A stretch of 5,047 nt of DNA from Halieaceae bacterium (GTDB lineage: Bacteria > Pseudomonadota > Gammaproteobacteria > Pseudomonadales > Halieaceae): positions 1-5,047 of the forward strand of contig WTHO01000256.1 of NCBI GenBank assembly GCA_011523115.1. The letters run 5' to 3'. The notes beneath the pieces are model-generated. The model saw only the letters and a list, made by a program, of their open reading frames with translations. It had not been told where the DNA came from and ran no database searches. Of the stretch, positions 1-5,047 are shown in pieces; the stretch's first letter is position 1; every line of letters begins with the position of its first letter. A program made the position numbers and the translations under genes.

Positions 1-843
1 GCCGAGGCGCTGGGCATTCAGATTCGTGCGCCATTGCGATGCTCAAATCTACTTGTCGATGGAGCCGGTCCCGGGGTCGAGACTGAGGACGGCGAGGAAC
101 TGGGTGCAGACCTCGTTTTGCTCGCCGCTGGGGTCATGCCTGACTGGTTTCAAAAATTAGGTATTCAGGTGAATGAGCGCCCGTCAAACAATCATGCGGT
201 GGTATTTAACGCGAGTTTCCCGGGTGAGCAGGGCCGTCGCGCCTTCGAGCGGTTCACGCCGCACGGTCCGTTAGCGGTCCTGCCGCTGCCCTCCGGCAAT
301 CGCTCCGAGCAGCGCTACAACGTTGTCTGGTCCATGTCTGATGCCCAGCTGTCTATTGTCAGCCAGCTCGACGATGCCGCTTTTATCAATGAGTTTCAGG
401 GCGCCTTTGGGTGGCGACTAGGTCGTGTCAGGGCGGTGGGTAAGCGTAGCCAATGGCCCTTGGGTCGCCTCGCCACCACGGAGCAATTTCGTTCCGGGTA
501 TTTGTTGGTAGGCAACGCTGCCCATACTCTGCACCCCGTCGCGGGACAAGGTCTCAACCTCACCATGCGAGAGGCTGACATGCTCTCAGGGTCTTTGGCT
601 GATGCAATCTCGAATGGTGAGCCAATCGGGGAGCTGGATAGCCTGACGACCTACCTGAAGCATGCCGCTGATGAACAGTTTCTGGTGACGCGCAGTACGG
701 ATGCATTGTCGACGCTGTTTGACCGCCGGGGGCCCTTGCTCGATGCGCCCAGAAATGTCTCTCTTGCCCTGCTCGACCTCTTACCCGGGGCGCGCGCGCA
801 AGTGGCACGGCTTGGCACCGGACATCGCGATGCGCGCCACTGA
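1..843 (+). CDS. ubiH: UbiH-type FAD-dependent ubiquinone ring hydroxylase, 5' end missing
   Basis: The frame is open from base 1 and stops with TGA at 841-843, leaving 280 C-terminal residues of a protein that is usually about 400 long. The N-terminal FAD-binding GxGxxG segment lies outside the window. UbiH is a soluble or membrane-associated FAD monooxygenase that hydroxylates 2-octaprenyl-6-methoxyphenol in aerobic ubiquinone synthesis. The clearest signature is GNAAHTLHPVAGQGLN (bases 511-558). The Asn in GNAAH, where relatives have GDAAH, is typical of UbiH rather than UbiI or UbiF. A GPLAVLPLP segment (bases 268-294) and the C-terminal LLDLLPGARAQVARLG also fit UbiH. Oddity: the mid-protein DG motif (normally like AADGxxSxxR) reads LLAAGVMPDW at about bases 118-147, so the Asp is Ala and the following Ser and Arg are absent, with no sign of an indel. 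The neighbouring ubiI-type gene overlaps the 3' end, as in pepP-ubiH-ubiI operons. An internal TTG at base 34 is not a credible start. Family is secure; the exact regiospecificity is inferred. Confidence 0.9.
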   Translation, partial: AEALGIQIRAPLRCSNLLVDGAGPGVETEDGEELGADLVLLAAGVMPDWFQKLGIQVNERPSNNHAVVFNASFPGEQGRRAFERFTPHGPLAVLPLPSGNRSEQRYNVVWSMSDAQLSIVSQLDDAAFINEFQGAFGWRLGRVRAVGKRSQWPLGRLATTEQFRSGYLLVGNAAHTLHPVAGQGLNLTMREADMLSGSLADAISNGEPIGELDSLTTYLKHAADEQFLVTRSTDALSTLFDRRGPLLDAPRNVSLALLDLLPGARAQVARLGTGHRDARH

Positions 844-2035
844 CGCGACGACAGGCGAAGCCCTGCTGATCGTGGGCGCCGGCGTGGCGGGGTTATCCCT
901 GGCTATCGCACTGGGCCGCGCGGGTATCCGCGTTACCGTGATTGACGGAGCGAGCAGGCCCCAGACCCCCGCTGATGGCCGGGACATCAACGACTGGGAT
1001 CTGCGGGTGAGCGCCTTGACGCCGGCGTCCGTTGCCTTTTTGGATGATCTGGGCGCTTGGTCGCAGATACCCGAGAATCGAAAAGCCTGCTACACGGGCA
1101 TGCAGGTTTGGGATGCTCAGGGTAGTGGCCGTATTGATTTTAACGCGCGCGATGTTCAGACACCCTCTCTGGGGCACATTGTTGAAAACCGTCTCACGCT
1201 GCAGGCGCTTCTAACGTGCGCAGAAAGCTGTCCACAGGTCGAGGTGCTGTGGGAGCACGGACTCTCAGCCATGACCTTTATCGACGGTGGTTGGGAGATC
1301 GGGTGCGATGGCGGAAAAATCTTCCGTGCGGCGCTGGTGGTGGGGGCTGATGGTGCGCGGTCCCGGGTACGGGAGTTGACCGCAATGCCGGTCAGGCAAT
1401 GGAGTTATGATCAAAGCGCGATTGTCGGGACGGTGGCCCTTGCAACACATCATCTCGACAGCTGTTGGCAGGCTTTTCTCGACACCGGGCCCCTCGCTTT
1501 GTTACCCCTTGCCGATGACCGCAAGGTCGCCATGGTCTGGTCGCTGGATGACTCGGCGCATCCGGCTATTGCCGAGCTCAATGACGAGGCGTTCCTGCGG
1601 GCATTGAACCGCGCCTTGGGCCCTGAGGCTCCGACTGCCTGCCAGGTAGGGCCGCGGGCAAGTTTTCCGCTAAGGCAGTGCCATGCAGTGGATTATGTTG
1701 AGCAGGGTTTAGTGTTGGTTGCAGACGCTGCACACAGTATCCACCCGCTTGCCGGTCAGGGCATCAATCTTGGTTTGTCAGACGTCCGGGTATTGTCCGA
1801 ACAGCTCATCGCTGCAAAGACCCACGGATTGACTGTCGCCTCTCCTACATTGCTGAAGCGATACCAACGGCAGCGCAAGACCGAGAATTTGGCGATGATG
1901 GCGGCAATGGAAGGGTTCAAGCGCGGTTTTGGAAGTCGCCAACCCCTCGCGGTGATGGCGCGCAACATGGGTTTGAACTGGGTTGATCAGCGATCGTGGT
2001 TAAAGCGCTGGTTTATGAAGCAGGCGCTCAGCTGA
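830..2035 (+). CDS. ubiI: UbiI/VisC-family FAD-dependent ubiquinone hydroxylase
   Basis: This complete protein of 401 residues matches the family's usual length of about 400. It belongs to the UbiH/UbiF/UbiI (COQ6) FAD monooxygenases, which hydroxylate the polyprenyl-phenol ring during ubiquinone synthesis. Visible motifs in order are: the dinucleotide-binding GAGVAG (residues 16-21) after a beta strand, followed about 18 residues later by VTVID; DLRVSALTPAS (57-67); HIVENRLTLQAL (116-127); the DG motif GADGARSRVR (172-181); GPLALLPLA (220-228); and the GD region ADAAHSIHPLAGQG (298-311). The first residue of that last motif is normally Gly but is Ala here. The start at ATG 830 places the GxGxxG near the N terminus and overlaps the end of ubiH by 14 bases. 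Only a weak GGA (820-822) precedes it, so translation is probably coupled to ubiH. A longer frame opens at 701, but those extra residues have no family counterpart. The symbol rests on the position directly after ubiH, as in E. coli; UbiF or a broader-specificity relative cannot be excluded from sequence alone. Confidence 0.85.
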   Translation: MRATDATTGEALLIVGAGVAGLSLAIALGRAGIRVTVIDGASRPQTPADGRDINDWDLRVSALTPASVAFLDDLGAWSQIPENRKACYTGMQVWDAQGSGRIDFNARDVQTPSLGHIVENRLTLQALLTCAESCPQVEVLWEHGLSAMTFIDGGWEIGCDGGKIFRAALVVGADGARSRVRELTAMPVRQWSYDQSAIVGTVALATHHLDSCWQAFLDTGPLALLPLADDRKVAMVWSLDDSAHPAIAELNDEAFLRALNRALGPEAPTACQVGPRASFPLRQCHAVDYVEQGLVLVADAAHSIHPLAGQGINLGLSDVRVLSEQLIAAKTHGLTVASPTLLKRYQRQRKTENLAMMAAMEGFKRGFGSRQPLAVMARNMGLNWVDQRSWLKRWFMKQALS

Positions 2036-2068
2036 CGCTGCGTTTGTCCACTCGAGAAAAGCCAGCGA
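2036..2068. other. Short convergent gap between ubiI and the HAD gene
   Basis: This is the 33-base space between two convergent stop codons. The segments CGCTG (2036-2040) and CAGCG (2063-2067) could pair, but across a loop of about 22 bases and with no T-run on either strand. I see no convincing intrinsic terminator. Transcripts from both sides may therefore overlap, or termination may be factor-dependent. Confidence 0.4.
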
Positions 2069-2731
2069 TCAATCTCGAAGGGAGATCACCTGCCACCCCG
2101 CCTGCTCGGCATGTGCGCGGAGTCTGGCGTCGGGATCAACCGCCACGGGATGACCCACGTTCTCGAGCAGTGGCAGGTCATTATGTGAATCGGAGTAAAA
2201 CCAGGTATCGGCCGCTTGTGCCGCGTCGGGGTTTTGCTCGCGCCAGCGCGCCAGGTGGTTCACCTTACCTTCCTGAAAGCAGGGCTCACCGTTTGCCCGG
2301 CCGGTATAGCATTCGTCCACTATCCCGACCCCACTCCCCAGCCAGTGTTCGAATCCCAGTCTGGCTGCCACAGGCTCGGCAACCACGGCGTGCGTTGCGG
2401 TCATCATGAGTAAGGTATCGCCCGCTATGCGGTGATCGTTCAGCAATTCGAAGGCCTTGTCGAGAAGCATGGGTTCTACGCACTGCGAAATGAACTCCCG
2501 TTGCAATACCTGAACATCAACTCGGGATTTACCGGCCAGGGGCCCCAGTACGAAGTCGAGATACGCCGTCATGTTTAGCGAGCCGGCCTGATAGTCGGCG
2601 TAAAATTGGTCATTTTTGCGCCGATAATCTTCGGCGCTGACCCAGCCTATCTCGCACAGGAATTCCCCCCAGCGATGATCCGAATCACCCGCGAGTAACG
2701 TGTTGTCGAGGTCAAAAATTGCGAGCGCCAT
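2069..2731 (-). CDS. HAD-IB family phosphatase (SerB-like), possible histidinol phosphatase
   Basis: This complete protein of 220 residues is a cytoplasmic, Mg-dependent phosphomonoesterase of the haloacid dehalogenase superfamily, subfamily IB. All four HAD motifs are present. Motif I is FDLDNTLL (residues 6-13), with nucleophile D7 and acid/base D9. Motif II is MMTATH (109-114), with a conserved Thr. Motif III is Lys in EGKVNHL (154-160). Motif IV is [12 protein letters not shown] (179-190), with the metal-binding D181 and D185. The stretch between motifs I and II is mostly helical in character, which fits a C1 cap. There is no signal peptide or membrane segment. The start is fixed because motif I begins six residues after the Met, as is usual here; no strong Shine-Dalgarno precedes it. 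It is divergent from rppH. The same HAD-rppH-ptsP order occurs in Pseudomonas, where I recall the HAD member (PA0335) being assigned histidinol-phosphate phosphatase activity. That substrate is inference here; phosphoserine or another phosphate ester is possible. Confidence 0.93.
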   Translation of the reverse strand: MALAIFDLDNTLLAGDSDHRWGEFLCEIGWVSAEDYRRKNDQFYADYQAGSLNMTAYLDFVLGPLAGKSRVDVQVLQREFISQCVEPMLLDKAFELLNDHRIAGDTLLMMTATHAVVAEPVAARLGFEHWLGSGVGIVDECYTGRANGEPCFQEGKVNHLARWREQNPDAAQAADTWFYSDSHNDLPLLENVGHPVAVDPDARLRAHAEQAGWQVISLRD

Positions 2732-2836
2732 AGGGTGAATTTGCTACCACCGGAAAAAGAATGCCTGCGCCTGCAGATCGAGAGTGCCGCCGGCCATGGA
2801 TGTGTGGAAGAATACGGATTGTCGGTTCGCGCCACA
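2732..2836. other. Divergent control region between the HAD gene and rppH
   Basis: This is the presumed shared 5' region of two divergent genes. The rppH frame is open through it, back to a GTG at 2735. That start would leave only three bases to the HAD start and would add a leader peptide with no family counterpart, so I treat the stretch as mostly non-coding. It contains the weak minus-strand promoter candidate. I found no plus-strand promoter with acceptable spacing: TTGTCG at 2819-2824 and CATAGT at 2845-2850 are 20 bases apart. No clear inverted-repeat operator is visible. Confidence 0.4.
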
Positions 2837-2837
2837 A
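2809..2837 (-). promoter_or_regulatory. Possible sigma-70 promoter for the HAD gene
   Basis: Read on the minus strand there is TTGTGG (plus-strand 2832-2837) and TATTCT (2809-2814), separated by exactly 17 bases. The -35 matches consensus at three of six positions and the -10 at four of six. It would give an untranslated leader of roughly 70 bases. It lies in the only region where a promoter for this divergent gene could reasonably sit. The match is modest and could be chance. Confidence 0.25.
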
Positions 2838-3412
2838 TGCCGGGCCATAGTCACCACGACCCGGAAGCGAGCTTGGAGCCAACACCAGACAACGAACGTG
2901 TCATCGACCGCGAGGGCTTCCGTCCGAATGTGGGGATTGTCGTTTGTAATGATCGCGATCAGGTTCTCTGGGGGCGCCGCATAAACGGCCGCGATTCCTG
3001 GCAGTTCCCGCAGGGTGGTATGCATCGCGACGAAAGCCCCGAGCAGGCGATGTACCGCGAACTCGAGGAGGAGGTGGGTTTACGCGCTGAAGCGGTGGAG
3101 TTGCTCGGTCGAACGCAGGGCTGGCTTCATTACCGACTGCCGAAGCGATTCATTCGGCATTCCGAGAACCCGGTATGTGTTGGGCAAAAACAGATTTGGT
3201 TCTTACTGCGTCTGGTTTCGGAAGACAGTGCTGTCAGGCTGGATGCCCACGACGACCCCGAGTTCGATCATTGGCGGTGGGTCAGTTATTGGTACCCCGT
3301 CAGTGCGGTCGTTGATTTCAAGCAGGAGGTATACCGTCAGGCGCTGTCTCAATTATCCGCCCTTCTGGTGCCGAAACCACGCAGTGCCCGCCGCCGGCGG
3401 AGAAGGCGGTAA
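2837..3412 (+). CDS. rppH: RNA 5'-pyrophosphohydrolase RppH (Nudix)
   Basis: From this start the protein has 191 residues; E. coli RppH has 176. It removes pyrophosphate from the 5' end of mRNA, which stimulates RNase E-dependent decay in the cytoplasm. The Nudix box is complete (residues 60-82): Gly, Glu66, then REL (74-76) and the metal-binding Glu78-Glu79 followed by VGL. RppH-specific stretches surround it: [20 protein letters not shown] just before the box, [14 protein letters not shown] (111-124) and RWVSYWYPV (147-155). The family normally begins MID at the point that reads Val-Ile-Asp here (residue 22, GTC at 2900), so the true start must lie upstream. ATG 2837 is chosen because it is the only in-frame ATG before the domain. 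A TTG at 2873 with a weak upstream GGA would give 179 residues and is a real alternative. The C terminus ends in seven consecutive arginines. The stop TAA overlaps the ptsP ATG by one base, so the two are coupled. Function is secure; the exact start is not. Confidence 0.95.
   Translation: MPGHSHHDPEASLEPTPDNERVIDREGFRPNVGIVVCNDRDQVLWGRRINGRDSWQFPQGGMHRDESPEQAMYRELEEEVGLRAEAVELLGRTQGWLHYRLPKRFIRHSENPVCVGQKQIWFLLRLVSEDSAVRLDAHDDPEFDHWRWVSYWYPVSAVVDFKQEVYRQALSQLSALLVPKPRSARRRRRRR
3399..3406 (+). promoter_or_regulatory. ptsP ribosome binding site inside rppH arginine codons
   Basis: GGAG (3399-3402) followed by AAGG (3403-3406) lies 5-9 bases before the ptsP ATG at 3412. It is the best Shine-Dalgarno-like sequence at any start in the window. 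In the rppH frame the same bases fall in the run of arginine codons and include the adjacent AGA and AGG codons, which are usually rare. One stretch therefore serves both coding and initiation. The TAATG overlap supports translational coupling. Confidence 0.7.
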
Positions 3413-5047
3413 TGCTTGAGGTACTGAGGCGCCTGATTCAGGACGTCAACGATGCCGATTCTCTGGAGGACGCTCTGGGCTTGATCGTCGCCCAAGTCAA
3501 AGCGGCCATGCAAACCGATGTCTGTACGATCTATCTGCATGACAAAGCCAGTCAGAAGTTGATATTCCGGGCCACCGAAGGCCTGAATCAATCCAAAGTC
3601 GGCCAGTTTGGGTTGGGGTTTGACGAAGGGCTCGTCGGTTGGGTGGCCAGTCGCGAGGAGCCGCTCAATCTGGACGACGCCAGCGCCCATCCCCAGTTTC
3701 AATGGGTCGAGGGGCTAGGCGAGGAACCCTTTAACGCCTTCCTGGGGGCACCGATTGTTCACCAGCGCGATCTTCTGGGGGTGCTGATCGTCCAGCAGGG
3801 CGATCACCGCCGATTCTCGGAAGACGAAGAGGCTTTTCTCATTACCGTATCGGCCCAGCTAGCAGGATTGATTGCCCATGCCGAGCTCGCCGGCGCGATC
3901 AGTCAGACAAGTCCGGCAACTGAAAATACGGGTACCGGTGCGCGGCTGTCAGGTATCGCCGCTTGCTCGGGAATCGGTATTGGCCAGGCGGCCTGGATTA
4001 CGCCTCATGCAGACTTGCAAAGTGTCCCATCCAGAGAGTCGACAGATCGACGAGCCGAACTGAAAGCGTTTCGGGAGGCGCTGGCCAATGTTCGCGCGGA
4101 TATCCAGCAGGTCGCGGAGAATCTCGAAGAGGAGCTCGGTCCAGAAGATCGCGCGCTATTCGGCGTATACCTGAGCATTCTGGACGATTCGGCGCTGGGC
4201 GGCGAAGTGGCAGCGCTGATCAAGGCGGGAGAGTGGGCTCAGGGTGCGCTGAGCCAGGTCATGTTGCGCCACATACGGCATTTTGAGCGGATGGAGCATT
4301 CCTACCTCCGGGAGCGGGCGGTGGATGTTCGAGATCTGGGCACTCGTGTGCTGGGGTACTTGCAGGACGCGGACCGCGGTGATGTGGATTACCCCGAACG
4401 GACTGTACTCGTGGCGGAGGAGCTGACCGCCTCGGCGTTGGGTGAGATTCCCCGAGATAAGCTGGTGGGTATTGTGTCGATGCGTGGCAGCGCAAACAGC
4501 CACACTGCAATACTGGCAAGGGCGATGGGCATCCCCGCGGTTGTGGGCGTGGAGGACCTGCCGTTAAAGCAACTGCCTGATCAGCGGTTGGTCGTCGATG
4601 GTTACAATGGCCGGGTTTATGTCAACCCGCACGTTGATCTGCTGACGCGCTTCGAGAGCCTGCTTGCCGAGGATGAAGCACTGTTTGAGGAGCTGGCGCC
4701 TCTGGCGAAGCAACCTGCCGTCACGGCCGATGGCAGCGCGGTGCCGCTGTGGGTGAACACGGGTGTTGCCGCCGACGTGCAACGCGCGCGGGAATATGGT
4801 GCTGAGGGTGTCGGGCTTTACCGCACGGAAGTCAGCTTTTTGCTCCGGGATCGATTTCCCAGTGAAGAGGAGCAGCGGCAACTCTACCGGGAGCAACTTG
4901 AGGCTTTTTATCCCGCCCCTGTGACAATGCGCACCCTGGATATTGGCGGTGACAAGGCGTTGCCGTATTTCCCGATTGAAGAGTCCAATCCATTTTTGGG
5001 ATGGCGCGGAATCCGGGTGACCCTCGATCACCCCGAGATTTTTTTGA
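3412..5047 (+). CDS. ptsP: Phosphoenolpyruvate-protein phosphotransferase PtsP (EI-Ntr), 3' end missing
   Basis: The frame from ATG 3412 is open for 545 codons to the window edge; E. coli PtsP has 748 residues, so about the last quarter is missing. PtsP autophosphorylates from PEP and passes the phosphate to NPr (PtsO) and then EIIA-Ntr (PtsN), a regulatory chain linked to nitrogen and potassium status. An N-terminal GAF sensor domain covers roughly residues 15-160. A linker leads into the enzyme I fold at GIAACSGIGIGQA (181-193). The helical NPr-docking region is near 215-310. The phosphorylated histidine is H364 in GSANSHTAILAR (359-370), with GIPAVVG just after it. The PEP-binding barrel begins around 440 and shows GVGLYRTE (466-473), FPSEEEQ (482-488), TLDIGGDKALPYFP (508-521) and NPFLGWRGIR (526-535). 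All expected active-site elements within the visible part are present. It is co-transcribed with rppH, as in many gammaproteobacteria, and initiates from a good ribosome binding site within the rppH end. Confidence 0.97.
   Translation, partial: MLEVLRRLIQDVNDADSLEDALGLIVAQVKAAMQTDVCTIYLHDKASQKLIFRATEGLNQSKVGQFGLGFDEGLVGWVASREEPLNLDDASAHPQFQWVEGLGEEPFNAFLGAPIVHQRDLLGVLIVQQGDHRRFSEDEEAFLITVSAQLAGLIAHAELAGAISQTSPATENTGTGARLSGIAACSGIGIGQAAWITPHADLQSVPSRESTDRRAELKAFREALANVRADIQQVAENLEEELGPEDRALFGVYLSILDDSALGGEVAALIKAGEWAQGALSQVMLRHIRHFERMEHSYLRERAVDVRDLGTRVLGYLQDADRGDVDYPERTVLVAEELTASALGEIPRDKLVGIVSMRGSANSHTAILARAMGIPAVVGVEDLPLKQLPDQRLVVDGYNGRVYVNPHVDLLTRFESLLAEDEALFEELAPLAKQPAVTADGSAVPLWVNTGVAADVQRAREYGAEGVGLYRTEVSFLLRDRFPSEEEQRQLYREQLEAFYPAPVTMRTLDIGGDKALPYFPIEESNPFLGWRGIRVTLDHPEIFL

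Noticed and set aside
124..170. A possible frameshift explaining the missing DG motif in UbiH
   Set aside because: Spacing between flanking conserved segments is normal in the existing frame; adding bases to restore DG soon reaches a TAG stop and destroys the downstream match.
701..829. Extended N terminus of the UbiI-type protein
   Set aside because: The extra 43 residues lie inside ubiH in another frame and have no counterpart ahead of the FAD-binding GxGxxG; ATG 830 gives the family length.
2027..2040. Palindrome TCAGCTGA at the end of ubiI as an operator or terminator
   Set aside because: It is only eight bases, sits in coding sequence, leaves no loop for a stable hairpin and has no T-run.
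1996..2409. A 137-codon plus-strand frame across the end of ubiI and the HAD gene
   Set aside because: It runs antisense to HAD motif IV and has arginine- and proline-rich content typical of a reverse-frame shadow.
2819..2850. A plus-strand promoter for rppH (TTGTCG and CATAGT)
   Set aside because: The 20-base spacing is too long for a normal sigma-70 promoter and both elements match poorly.
3349..3702. A 117-codon minus-strand frame over the rppH-ptsP junction
   Set aside because: It is antisense to the RppH tail and the PtsP GAF domain, both of which are well supported; no independent signal favours it.
4156..4503. A 115-codon minus-strand frame within ptsP
   Set aside because: It overlaps the conserved enzyme I region including upstream of the active histidine, and its translation is low-complexity and unlike a known family.
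4564..5031. A 155-codon open frame on the minus strand within ptsP
   Set aside because: It lies entirely opposite strongly conserved PtsP motifs, has no recognisable domain, and is the kind of shadow frame expected in GC-rich coding DNA.

Overview
The window looks like an ordinary chromosomal stretch from a gammaproteobacterium with moderately high GC (clearly above half by eye; not computed). The evidence is the pairing of two flavin-dependent ubiquinone hydroxylase genes (ubiH then a ubiI/visC-type gene) with an rppH-ptsP pair preceded by a divergent HAD-IB phosphatase gene. As I recall, this second arrangement matches the order in Pseudomonas (PA0335-PA0336-PA0337), and rppH-ptsP is also adjacent in E. 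coli. A marine or Pseudomonas-like gammaproteobacterium would fit, but I cannot fix the genus. I see no mobile element, CRISPR array, tRNA, rRNA or phage gene.

Layout. Positions 1-843 (+) hold the 3' part of ubiH, cut by the left edge. Positions 830-2035 (+) hold a complete UbiI/VisC-family hydroxylase that overlaps ubiH by 14 bases. Positions 2069-2731 (-) hold a complete HAD-IB phosphatase, convergent with ubiI across a 33-base gap. Next is a divergent control region of about 105-140 bases, then rppH (+, ending at 3412), then ptsP from 3412 (+), which runs off the right edge after 545 codons. The rppH stop and ptsP start share one base (TAATG).

How the genes work together. UbiH and UbiI are FAD monooxygenases that add ring hydroxyls in aerobic ubiquinone synthesis, and their overlap implies one transcript. 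RppH removes 5' pyrophosphate from mRNA to start decay. PtsP is enzyme I of the nitrogen-related PTS (GAF sensor plus PEP-dependent phosphotransferase). The two are translationally coupled, and the ptsP ribosome binding site is written inside rppH's C-terminal poly-arginine codons. The HAD enzyme is a small-molecule phosphatase; histidinol phosphate is a plausible substrate by analogy with the Pseudomonas neighbour.

I found no convincing undescribed system. The points most worth a second look are a degenerate DG flavin motif in UbiH, a changed GD-motif glycine in UbiI, an RppH reading frame with no start codon at the usual family position, and the overlap of the ptsP ribosome binding site with rare arginine codons.
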